From DASWJZ01 sp963720705 (GTDB lineage: Bacteria; Pseudomonadota; Alphaproteobacteria; Rhizobiales; Afifellaceae), in contig CAVRGJ010000007.1 in NCBI GenBank assembly GCA_963720705.1, forward strand, positions 731,964 through 795,963: a stretch of 64,000 nucleotides of DNA. The letters run 5' to 3'. The position numbers were made by a program, and so were the translations under genes. The notes below the pieces were generated by a model. That model made no database searches and was not told where the DNA came from. It saw nothing but the letters and a program-made list of their open reading frames with translations. Positions 35,797 through 44,106 of the stretch are shown here, one piece after another. The first letter of the stretch is position 1, and each line of letters starts with the position of its first letter.

Positions 35797-36060
35797 TCAT
35801 AGGTTGTTTTGATCGCCCCAGCGCCAACGCCATTCGCCGTCGGTGCGGCTGCGCGTCACGCGAACGAATGAGAGCGTCAAGACGGCGATGAACGCCGCCC
35901 AAAGTATCCAGACGGCGAAATCGGAGCGGCCCACCAAGCGGTTCATCAAGACGATCGAGACCATCACGGTCACCGCGACGGCGATCGTCAGCGCCCACCC
36001 TTCCCATGTCACGGGCGTCGCGCCGTAGCCGTATCTCTTCGGCCTGAACCAATAGCGCAT
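35797..36060 (-). CDS. two-helix membrane protein inside the suf operon
   Basis: 87 residues: a basic N-terminus (MRYWFRPKRYGYGATP), two membrane helices (WALTIAVAVTVMVSIVLM and FAVWILWAAFIAVLTLSFV) and a charged Trp-rich tail (GEWRWRWGD). The start follows the preceding stop by 3 bases. It is between a hypothetical gene and sufC, in the same direction and tightly packed, so it is surely in the operon. I recognise no family and no metal ligands; a link to Fe-S assembly is only positional. Confidence 0.7.
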   Translation of the reverse strand: MRYWFRPKRYGYGATPVTWEGWALTIAVAVTVMVSIVLMNRLVGRSDFAVWILWAAFIAVLTLSFVRVTRSRTDGEWRWRWGDQNNL

Positions 36061-36063
36061 CGT

Positions 36064-36405
36064 CTAAACGTCTCTCGACACCGGGAATGCCACGTCGTTC
36101 AACTGCCTGACCAGTTCATCAACGTCCATGTCTGTCGCCCTGACCCAGATATTCGCGCTGCCTGGATACATGCGGAAAGCGTCCGGCGACAGGCATTCGA
36201 TCGACCATTGGTCCCCGCTCTTGAGAACCAATTCGACGCTGAACCCCCAAAAATCGAGCTCGGCGATCTCGCTCTCCGCCCGAACCGCATCGAGGACGGC
36301 ATAGAGCCGCGCTGCGACGGGCTTGCCGCGCGCGAGGATGTCGTCGCCTTCGACCGCCGGCAGCTCGGCAAAAGCCGCGCAGAGCACATCCCGCGTGAGC
36401 GGCAT
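36064..36405 (-). CDS. unknown soluble protein inside the suf operon
   Basis: About 113 residues from the Met at 36405, with no signal peptide or membrane segment. It has an alpha/beta pattern (IAELDFWGFSVELVLKSG, then WSIECLSPDAFRMYPG and ANIWVRATDMDVDELV) and a single Cys near the middle. The start at 36405 lies 13 bases after the sufB stop; the longer frame to 36438 would run into sufB. I do not recognise the family. With the next gene it separates sufB from sufC, which are adjacent in most suf operons. Confidence 0.65.
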   Translation of the reverse strand: MPLTRDVLCAAFAELPAVEGDDILARGKPVAARLYAVLDAVRAESEIAELDFWGFSVELVLKSGDQWSIECLSPDAFRMYPGSANIWVRATDMDVDELVRQLNDVAFPVSRDV

Positions 36406-36418
36406 TGGATGTCCAGCG

Positions 36419-37915
36419 TCACCCAACGCTCCCCTCAAGCGAGATGCCGATCAGCTTCTGCGTCTCCGCCATGAACTCCATCGGCAGCTGCTGCAGCACG
36501 TCGCGCACGAAGCCGTTCACGATCACTGCGGTCGCTTCCTCCGCGCTCATCCCGCGTTGCTGGCAGTAGAAGAGCTGGTCGTTGGAGATCTTCGAGGTCG
36601 TCGCTTCGTGCTCGAAGATCGCCGAGGCGTTCTTCGCCTCGATGTAGGGCACAGTGTGGGCCCCGCATTTGTCGCCGATCAGAAGCGAGTCGCAGTTCGT
36701 GAAGTTGCGCGCGCCGGTTGCCCGCCGGTGCGCCGAGACGAGCCCGCGATAGGTGTTCTGAGAGTGCCCGGCGGCGATGCCCTTGGAGATGATGCGGCTC
36801 GACGAATTCTTGCCGAGGTGGATCATCTTGGTGCCGGAATCGACCTGCTGCCAACCGTTGGAGATGGCGATCGAGTAGAATTCGCCGCGTGAGTTGTCGC
36901 CGCGCAGGATGCAGCTCGGGTATTTCCAGGTGATGGCCGAGCCGGTTTCGACCTGCGTCCAGGAGATCTTGGAGTTCTTGCCGCGGCAGTCGCCCCGCTT
37001 GGTGACGAAGTTGAAGACGCCGCCCTTCCCTTCCGCGTCGCCTGGGTACCAGTTCTGCACGGTCGAATACTTGATCTCCGCGCCGTCGAGCGCGACCAGT
37101 TCGACCACGGCCGCGTGCAGCTGGTTCTCGTCGCGCATCGGCGCAGTGCAGCCTTCGAGATAACTGACGTAGGAGCCCTCGTCGGCGACGATCAGCGTGC
37201 GCTCGAACTGCCCGGTGTTCTTCTCGTTGATGCGGAAATAGGTGGAAAGCTCCATTGGGCAGCGCACGCCCTTCGGGATGTAGACGAAGGAGCCGTCGGA
37301 GAAGACCGCCGAATTCAGCGTCGCGAAGAAGTTGTCGGTGATCGGAACTACCGAGCCGAGATACTTCTTCACCAGTTCCGGATGCTCGTGCACCGCCTCG
37401 GAGATGGGCATGAACAGCACGCCGGCCTTCCGCAGCTCCTCCTTGAACGTCGTGGCAACGGAGACGGAATCGAACACCGCGTCGACGGCGACCCGGCCCG
37501 ACGCGAACTCGCCGGCGACGGCGCCGTCGTTGCGCACGCCGGCCAGAATCTTCTGCTCTCGGAGCGGGATGCCGAGCTTCTCGTAGGTCTTAAGAATCTC
37601 CGGATCGACCTCGTCGAGACTCAAGAGGTCCTTGCGCTTTGGCGCCGCGTAGTAGTGAAGGTCCTGGTAGTCGATCTTCGGATAGCGCACGCGCGCCCAT
37701 TCCGGCTCTTTCATGCCGACCCAACGGCGATAGGCCTGGAGCCGCCATTCGGTCAGCCATTCCGGCTCGTTCTTCTTCGCCGAGATGAAGCGGACGATGT
37801 CTTCGTTCAGCCCCTTCGGCGCAAGGTCGGACTCGATGTCGGTCGTGAAGCCATACTTGTACTTGTCGACGTCGATCGCCTTGACCTGTTCGATCGTTTC
37901 CTGAACAGCGGGCAT
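36419..37915 (-). CDS. sufB: Fe-S scaffold subunit SufB
   Basis: Main scaffold protein on which the cluster is built. 498 residues: N-terminal YKYGFTTDIESDLAPKGLNE, ISEAVHEHPELVKKYLG, KGVRCPMELSTYFRIN, EGCTAPMRDENQLHAAVVEL (Cys of the sulfur-accepting site), NFVTKRGDCRGKNSKISW, and the C-terminal HEATTSKISNDQLFYCQQRG. The length and order match alphaproteobacterial SufB. It begins 33 bases after the cysteine desulfurase stop. Confidence 0.97.
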   Translation of the reverse strand: MPAVQETIEQVKAIDVDKYKYGFTTDIESDLAPKGLNEDIVRFISAKKNEPEWLTEWRLQAYRRWVGMKEPEWARVRYPKIDYQDLHYYAAPKRKDLLSLDEVDPEILKTYEKLGIPLREQKILAGVRNDGAVAGEFASGRVAVDAVFDSVSVATTFKEELRKAGVLFMPISEAVHEHPELVKKYLGSVVPITDNFFATLNSAVFSDGSFVYIPKGVRCPMELSTYFRINEKNTGQFERTLIVADEGSYVSYLEGCTAPMRDENQLHAAVVELVALDGAEIKYSTVQNWYPGDAEGKGGVFNFVTKRGDCRGKNSKISWTQVETGSAITWKYPSCILRGDNSRGEFYSIAISNGWQQVDSGTKMIHLGKNSSSRIISKGIAAGHSQNTYRGLVSAHRRATGARNFTNCDSLLIGDKCGAHTVPYIEAKNASAIFEHEATTSKISNDQLFYCQQRGMSAEEATAVIVNGFVRDVLQQLPMEFMAETQKLIGISLEGSVG

Positions 37916-37948
37916 GGAACTCTCCTCAAGATTCCGTCGGGCTCGGGC

Positions 37949-39112
37949 CTAGGCAGCCCGGCTCCGGCGCATGCGGGCATAGATGGCCCGCCAGGCGACG
38001 ATGAACGCCGCAATGTCTGCCTTCTTCGCGGCAGCGGTGAGGCTGACGCGCACACCGGCGCGGGCGATTTCCGCCGGCTCGCCCATCGCCTCCGCGACGT
38101 GGCTTGCCGCGACCTTGCCCGACGAACACGCCGAACCCGCCGACACCGCGATCCCCTCAAGGTCGAACGCAATCACCAAGGTCTCGGCGGAGAGCCCGGG
38201 CACGGCGAAAAGCGTCGTGTTGGGGAGCCGCTCCGCCTCGCCGCCGATGATCTTCGCTTCCGATGAGACGGCGTTGAGTTCCCGCTCAAGATCGTCGCGT
38301 AGTGCCGCGATCCGGCCACTCTCTGGAAGATGGTGACCTGCGATCTCCGCCGCAACGCCGAATCCGGCAATCGCGGCAACGTTTTCCGTGCCGGCGCGGT
38401 GTCGGCGTTCCTGGCTGCCGCCCGTCAGAAGCGGCTCCGGCCGAACCACCTCGTCGGCAAGGACAAGCGCGCCGGCGCCTTGTGGCCCGCCGACCTTGTG
38501 CGCCGAGAGAGCCAGGAAATCGACGCCGAGGGCACCGATATCAACCGGGATTCGCCCAAGCGCCTGCACGGCATCGCAGAAAACGTAGGCGCCGTGCCGC
38601 TTCGCGATGCGCGTGGCTTCGGCGACGGGATGGATGACGCCTGTTTCGTTGTTGGCGAGCATCAGTGCCAGATAGGGCGCGCCCGTGCGGTGATCGTGAC
38701 CCGCCAGCGTCTCTTCCAGTGTGGCAAGGTCGATAGCCCCGGCCGGTGTGACCGGAAGCCGGCTCACGGCCTGCGGTGTGAACCGCCCTCCAGCGAGGAC
38801 GCAGGGGTGCTCCGTCGCCCCGACATAGAGCCGACCCGCTGGTGCCGGCCCGCGGCTGGTCTCGATCCGCGGCGTCAGCGCCAGCAAAGCAGCCTCCGTG
38901 GCGCCGCTTGTAAAGATCACGTTCTGCGGCCTCGCGCCGACCGCGGCAGCCACCTGTCCCCGTGCTCTTTCCACGAGCGCCCGCGCCGCGCGGCCCTCGG
39001 CGTGCACCGACGATGCGTTCGCGCTTAAGTTGAGGCCGGCCAGCACGGCTTCGCGCGCATCCGCGAGGAGCGGCGCGCCGGCATTTGCATCGAAATAGAT
39101 CCGCTTGAGCAT
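37949..39112 (-). CDS. NifS/IscS-like cysteine desulfurase, first gene of the suf operon
   Basis: 387-residue PLP-dependent group I desulfurase: RIYFDANAGAPLLADAREA, HPCVLAGG, NNETGVIHPVAEA, the PLP lysine in ALSAHKVGGPQGAG, GGSQERRHRAGTENVAAI, and the active Cys in SAGSACSSGKVAASHV on the long mobile loop typical of group I. It differs from the group II sufS at the other end of the operon, so two desulfurases are encoded. The ATG at 39112 is the family start; ribosome-binding signals are weak and 39151 is a less likely alternative. Confidence 0.92.
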   Translation of the reverse strand: MLKRIYFDANAGAPLLADAREAVLAGLNLSANASSVHAEGRAARALVERARGQVAAAVGARPQNVIFTSGATEAALLALTPRIETSRGPAPAGRLYVGATEHPCVLAGGRFTPQAVSRLPVTPAGAIDLATLEETLAGHDHRTGAPYLALMLANNETGVIHPVAEATRIAKRHGAYVFCDAVQALGRIPVDIGALGVDFLALSAHKVGGPQGAGALVLADEVVRPEPLLTGGSQERRHRAGTENVAAIAGFGVAAEIAGHHLPESGRIAALRDDLERELNAVSSEAKIIGGEAERLPNTTLFAVPGLSAETLVIAFDLEGIAVSAGSACSSGKVAASHVAEAMGEPAEIARAGVRVSLTAAAKKADIAAFIVAWRAIYARMRRSRAA

Positions 39113-39196
39113 TGCTGCGCCGGTACCCACGTTATCCTTGAATTCCGCCAAGCCTTTGGTGTTTACATACAGCCCCGCGGCGGGCGGCCGTGACGC

Positions 39197-39219
39197 TAGT
39201 TTTGAAAAGTTCCAAACTA
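39197..39219. promoter_or_regulatory. iron-control-element-like palindrome in the suf/hydrolase divergent promoter
   Basis: A 23-bp interrupted palindrome in which 9 of 11 pairs match. Its core, TTTTGAA-AAG-TTCCAAA (39200-39216), differs at two positions from the ICE/Irr box TTTAGAA-N3-TTCTAAA known in Hyphomicrobiales. A second perfect palindrome, TTTCTAGAAA, follows at 39221-39230. On the plus strand TTGAAA (39202) and TAGAAA (39225) are 17 bases apart, a plausible promoter for the hydrolase. The element is about 88 bases upstream of the first suf gene. Confidence 0.65.
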
Positions 39220-39242
39220 CTTTCTAGAAACGGGGGTCTTGC

Positions 39243-39947
39243 GTGTCAAGAAAGGCGCGCGGCCCCGCAACCGAGGTTTTGGGTGCTCCTTACATGCCGG
39301 AAGTGATCTTTACCGGGCCGGACGGACGGCTCGAGGGGCGCTATCAGCCATCCGCCGTCAAGACCGCTCCGATTGCCCTGGTGCTCCATCCGCACCCGCG
39401 CTTCGGCGGCACCATGAACAACCAGATCGTCTACAAGGCCTTCTACATGTTCCAGGAGCGCGGCTTCACCTGCCTGCGCTTCAATTTTCGCGGCGTCGGC
39501 CGCAGTCAGGGCTTCTTCGACCACGGTGTCGGCGAGCTTGCCGACGCGGCGGCAGCGCTCGATTGGATTCAGACCTTCCACCCGGACTCGCGCGGCGTGT
39601 GGATCGCCGGCTTCTCTTTCGGCGCCTGGATCGGAATGCAGCTCTTGATGCGCCGGCCGGAAGTGGAGGGCTTTATCTCGATCGCCCCGCAGCCGAACCT
39701 CTACGATTTTTCGTTCCTCGCGCCCTGCCCGTCGTCGGGGCTCATCATCCATGGCGACGAGGACAAGGTCGCGCCCGTCGACGCCGTGCAGGGGCTGGTC
39801 GACAAGTTGAAGACGCAGAAAGGGATCACCATCGATCACGAGCTGATCAAGGGTGCGAACCATTTCTTCGAAGGCCGCGTGGACGAGCTGATCGAGACCT
39901 GCGCCAACTATCTCGATATGCGCCTCGAGGCGATCGAGGGAGAGTAG
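39243..39947 (+). CDS. alpha/beta hydrolase
   Basis: 234 residues from GTG 39243, or 217 from ATG 39294 (MPEVIFTGPDGRLEGRYQP, the conserved opening in rhizobial homologues, hence probably the true start). The hydrolase fold shows LVLHPHPRFGGTMNNQIVY, FNFRGVGRSQG, the nucleophile elbow GFSFGAWIG, a late Asp in IHGDEDKVAP and His in GANHFFEGR. It is cytosolic; the substrate is unknown. The gene is divergent from the suf operon and shares its control region. Confidence 0.85.
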   Translation: MSRKARGPATEVLGAPYMPEVIFTGPDGRLEGRYQPSAVKTAPIALVLHPHPRFGGTMNNQIVYKAFYMFQERGFTCLRFNFRGVGRSQGFFDHGVGELADAAAALDWIQTFHPDSRGVWIAGFSFGAWIGMQLLMRRPEVEGFISIAPQPNLYDFSFLAPCPSSGLIIHGDEDKVAPVDAVQGLVDKLKTQKGITIDHELIKGANHFFEGRVDELIETCANYLDMRLEAIEGE

Positions 39948-39964
39948 CCGGACGGAGCGGCCGC

Positions 39965-41569
39965 TCAGGCTGCCGCGGTCGAGGCTTTCGGCAGCTGCTC
40001 CTGCGCCTCGCCGATGGCGTTGCGCGTGTCCTTGGCGATGATCGCGGCGAGATCCTGTGCGGCCGTCGGCCGGCCGAACAAGAAGCCTTGCACCTTCCTG
40101 CAATCGTTCGACATCAGGAACTGCACCTGCTCGGCGCGCTCCACTCCCTCCGCCAGGATGTCGAGGTGGAAGGATTGTGCGGTGCCGATGAGGCTCCGGA
40201 GCAGACCTTCCGTCGCCGGCTCTTCCCCGACTTGTGCGACAAGGCTGCGGTCGAGCTTGACCGCGTCGCAGGCCGAACGGGCAAGGAGCTTGAGCCTGGA
40301 GACGTCGAGCCCGAAATCGTCGAGCACGATCGACGCGCCGCGTTTCTTGAGGCGGTTCAGCTGGTCGTTGATCGCGCCGGAATCTTCAAGCAGGACCGCC
40401 TCCGACACTTCGACTCGGAGCCGCGCTGCGTCGAACCCGGAGGTTGCCAAAGCATTCAGGATGGTGCCGGCGACGTCGCCGGTTTGGAACTGCGCGAGCG
40501 AAATGTTGATCGACAGCATCATGTGCCGCGGCCACGTTGCGGCGGTCGCCAGCGCCTGATGGATGATCCATTCGCCAAGCGGATGGATAAGACCGCCTCT
40601 GTCCGCGATCGGCACGAAGACCTCAGGCGATATCTCGCCGAGCTGCGGGTGGTGTAGTCGCGCCAGCGCCTCAAATCCGGTGAGCCGCCGGGTGCCCAAG
40701 TCGTATTGCGGCTGGAAATGCACCTCAAACCAGCCTTGGTGGAGACCCTCGCCGATCGCACGTTCGATCTCCAGATGGTTCTCCGCCGCCTTCTCCATCT
40801 CGCGCTCGTAGACACGAAACGTGCCGCCGCCCGCTTCCTTCGCAGCGTGCACTGCGAGCGAGGCGTTATGCAGAAGCTTGGCCGCATCGCCGCCCTTGTC
40901 GGGCGAGACCGCGATCCCGATGCTCGCCGCGGGCCGCGCGTGCAGCGGCACGTGCGCAAATGCTTCCTTCAACGCTTCCTCGATCCGCCGCGCGTAGATT
41001 TCGGCGTGACGCGCGCCGCCAGCCTCGGGCTGAAGAATCGCGAACTCGTCGTCGCCGATGCGTGCCAGACGCTCAGGCTGGTCGACGAGGATCATCAGCC
41101 GCTCCCCGACAAGCTTCAAGAGGGCGTCGCCTTCCGCTTCGCCGAGAAGCTCGTTCACCGCGCGGAAGCGATCGATGTCGACGACATGGACCGCGAGCTG
41201 CCGTCCGTTTCTCGTATGCGCTTCGATCTCGTCCGCGACGGTTTGCAAAAACTCCCGCCGTCCGCGGAGTTTTGCGGCCGTCTCACTGGATTTTGAGGAT
41301 TTGCTGCCAAGCCTCCCGCGCATGCGGCGGATGAGCAGATAGCCGAGCCCGCAGAACACCACGGCGCCACCTCCGGCGGCGATCACGAGCGGCAGGGAAT
41401 CGGAGCCCAGAACGCGCGCGACTTCGGCAAGCACGAAATCGTCCATCGTCGTGACCATCGAGGCGTAGCCGGCGACGAGCACGAGCGCGACCGCAAGCAG
41501 GATCAGCTTGAGCCTGGTCTCCCGACGGCTTTCGTCTTCTTCGCTGCCGGGAACGGGACTGCGGAGCAT
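39965..41569 (-). CDS. membrane-anchored degenerate GGDEF-EAL protein
   Basis: 534 residues: two N-terminal membrane segments (LILLAVALVLVAGYASM and LVIAAGGGAVVFCGLGYLL) flanking a short periplasmic loop, a GGDEF domain (about 115-265) and an EAL domain (about 280-525). The GGDEF motif reads GDDEF and there is no RxxD site, so cyclase activity is unlikely. In the EAL domain the EALARL, NISLAQFQ, VEVSEAVLL, KLDRSL, AEGVE and QGFLFGRP positions are present. Loop 6 reads DDFGLDVSRL instead of the usual DDFGTGYSSL, so phosphodiesterase activity is doubtful and a c-di-GMP-sensing or regulatory role is possible. No partner gene is evident. Confidence 0.88.
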   Translation of the reverse strand: MLRSPVPGSEEDESRRETRLKLILLAVALVLVAGYASMVTTMDDFVLAEVARVLGSDSLPLVIAAGGGAVVFCGLGYLLIRRMRGRLGSKSSKSSETAAKLRGRREFLQTVADEIEAHTRNGRQLAVHVVDIDRFRAVNELLGEAEGDALLKLVGERLMILVDQPERLARIGDDEFAILQPEAGGARHAEIYARRIEEALKEAFAHVPLHARPAASIGIAVSPDKGGDAAKLLHNASLAVHAAKEAGGGTFRVYEREMEKAAENHLEIERAIGEGLHQGWFEVHFQPQYDLGTRRLTGFEALARLHHPQLGEISPEVFVPIADRGGLIHPLGEWIIHQALATAATWPRHMMLSINISLAQFQTGDVAGTILNALATSGFDAARLRVEVSEAVLLEDSGAINDQLNRLKKRGASIVLDDFGLDVSRLKLLARSACDAVKLDRSLVAQVGEEPATEGLLRSLIGTAQSFHLDILAEGVERAEQVQFLMSNDCRKVQGFLFGRPTAAQDLAAIIAKDTRNAIGEAQEQLPKASTAAA

Positions 41570-41628
41570 GCTCTCTTCCTGGGCGCTTGGAACGGCGCGG
41601 ATTGTTCACGGGAAAGCTTGATCTGAGG

Positions 41629-42751
41629 TTAATCAGTGGTTTTCGGGTGGCTGATTCGTCCCCCCGTGAGCGGCCGCGGAACGCCGGTCGTGAGCGGATA
41701 CGAGATCGGCTTGCGGTCAACCGCACGCACCGCGAGAAAAGCGAAGGCCTGCGCCTCGGTTGCGTCGCCGTCGAAGCCGAGCGCTTCGAGCGGGTGAAGC
41801 GGAATGCCGGCGAGCGCCTCGCCGACGAGGCGCATCAGCGCGACATTGTGGCGGCCGCCGCCCGAGGCGTAGCAGGCGACGGGCGGCTGCGGCAGATGCT
41901 TGAGTGCCGCCGCCACCGCGCGCGCCGAGAAGCGGAGCAGCGTTGCCGCACCGTCGGCGTCGGAGAGCGCCGTCGGGATGAGCGAGACAAACGCGTCGCG
42001 GTCGAGCGACTTCGGCGGTGGCAGCGCGAAATACGGGTGCGCGAGCAGCTTCGCCAGCATCTCGGCCGACGGCGTGCCGCTCGCCGCGAGCCGCCCTTCT
42101 GCGTCGAACGGCTTGCCGGTCCGCGTCGCCATCCAGTCGTCGAGGAGCGCGTTCCCGGGCCCGGTGTCGAAGGCGATGAGCATGTCGCCGGCCCCGACAT
42201 ACGTGACGTTGGCGACGCCCCCGATATTCAGGAAGAGCACGGGCCGCGCCAGGCCGGCCGTCTCGGCGAGCGCGCGATGGAAGACCGGCGCGAGCGGCGC
42301 GCCCTGCCCGCCCGCCGCCATGTCGTCGGCGCGAAAATCCCAGGCGACCGTCATTCCGAGACGGTCGGCGAGCTGTGCCCCGCCGCCGATCTGCACGGTG
42401 AGTGCCCTGGCCGGATCGTGAAAGACGGTCTGCCCGTGGAAGCCGACAATATCGACGCTCTGCGCGGCGATCCCCTCCGCGGCGAGGAATGCCTCGACCG
42501 CTTCGGCGTGACGGAGCGTGACGAGCTCGTTCAGCCTCCAGGAGCGGCGCGGGTCGATCTGCGCGGTCTTTCAGCGTGCGCGCCGCCTGTGTGGCGCGCC
42601 GGATCGTTTCGCGGTCGGCTTCACGATAGGGAAATGTCCGGGCCGGACCGAAAGCCGCCACGCTTTCGCCGTCCGTTGTAATGAGCGCGACGTCGACGCC
42701 GTCAAGCGAGGTGCCGCTCATGAGGCCGATCGCCCGGCGGGTCAAAGCCAC
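41629..42751 (-). CDS. anmK: anhydro-N-acetylmuramic acid kinase (one frameshift)
   Basis: Phosphorylates and opens 1,6-anhydroMurNAc in peptidoglycan recycling. The N-terminal part has AIGLMSGTSLDGVDVALI. The rest has QIGGGAQLADRLGM, VAWDFRADDMAAGGQGAPL, LNIGGVANVTYV, FDTGPGNALLDDW and YASGGGRHN. The frame changes near 42560: an extra base in GACCGCGCAGATC on the coding strand. Removing it reads ...IDPRRSWRLNELVTLRHAEA... and gives 373 residues, normal for the family. The start is GTG 42751. It is divergent from tyrS, a common arrangement in the order. Confidence 0.88.
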
Positions 42752-42846
42752 CTCGGAAACCCCGCTCCGGCCTCACGTTTCACGCGCGGCCGATCCCATG
42801 CTAAGAGCCGCCGGAACCTCGCACGCGTCCCGATCCGATCGCAAGC

Positions 42847-44098
42847 ATGACGACCTTCCGTTCCGACTTCCTGCACACGCTTCAGGAGCGCGGCTTCATC
42901 CACCAGTGCTCCGACCCGCAAGCGCTCGACGCCCTTTCCAAGAAAGGGTCGGTTGTTGCCTATGTTGGCTACGACTGCACCGGGCCGTCGCTTCACGTTG
43001 GGCATCTCCTCTCCGTCATGATGCTGCGCTGGCTGCAGAAGACCGGCGGCAAACCGATCACGCTGATGGGCGGCGGCACGACGCGCGTCGGCGACCCCTC
43101 CGGCAAGGACGAGACGCGCCGCATCCTGACCGTGGAGGACATTGAGGCCAACAAGCAGAGCCTGAAGTCTGTCTTCGCGCGATTTCTCCACTACGACGGG
43201 CGGCGTGCTGCGATCATGCCCGACAACGCGGAGTGGCTTGCTCCGCTGAACTACATCGATTTTCTGCGCGACGTCGGCCGCCACTTTTCCGTCAACCGGA
43301 TGCTCTCATTCGAACTCGGTGAAGATGCGGCTCGATCGCGACTACGAGCTGTCGTTCCTCGAGTTCAACTACATGATTCTGCAGGCCTACGACTTCGTGG
43401 AGCTTCACCGCCGCTACGACTGCGTGCTGCAGATGGGCGGCTCGGACCAGTGGGGCAACATCGTCAACGGCATCGACCTCGGCCGCCGCATGGGGACCGG
43501 GCAGCTCTACGCGCTGACCTGCCCGCTGATCACGACCGCCTCCGGCGCCAAGATGGGAAAGACGGCGCAAGGCGCTGTCTGGCTCAACCCCGCCTATCTC
43601 TCGGCCTACGACTACTGGCAGTTCTGGCGAAACGCCGAGGACGACGACGTCGGCCGCTTCATGCGCCTCTTCACCGATCTTCCGCTTGACGAGATCGAGC
43701 GGCTCGAACAGCTCGCAGGTGCGGAGGTCAACGAGGCGAAGAAGATCCTCGCTACCGAGGCGACGGCACTTCTGCACGGCAAGGAGGCTGCGGAAGCGGC
43801 GGCCGAGACGGCGCGCAAGACCTTTGAGGAAGGCGGCATCGGCACAGGCCTCCCGTCGATCGTCGTGCCGCGCGCCGAGCTTGCCGCTGGAATCGCTCTC
43901 CCCGCGCTCTTCGTCCGCGCCGGGCTAGCCGCCTCGAATGGCGAGGTGCGCCGTGCCGTCGCCAACAATTCGATCAGCATCAACGATGTCCGCGTGACCG
44001 ACCCGCAGCGCAAGGTCGGCGCAAAGGACGTCAACAACGACGGCGTGGTGAAGCTTTCGCTCGGGCGCAAGAAGCACGCGCTCGTCACCCCGGGCTGA
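42847..44098 (+). CDS. tyrS: tyrosyl-tRNA synthetase (one frameshift)
   Basis: Class I aminoacyl-tRNA synthetase charging tRNA-Tyr. The HIGH-like motif is in GPSLHVGHLL and the tyrosine pocket in YVGYDCTG. LQMGGSDQWGNIVNGIDLGR and the KMSKS-like GAKMGKT follow, and the C-terminal S4-like RNA-binding domain has ALFVRAGLAASNGEVRR and KVGAKDVNNDGVV. The frame breaks near 43315, where removing one C gives ...MLSFESVKMRLDR... and 416 residues. An essential gene cannot be broken in a living cell unless a second copy exists, so a sequencing error is the likely cause. Confidence 0.9.
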
Positions 44099-44106
44099 CG
44101 CCCCGC

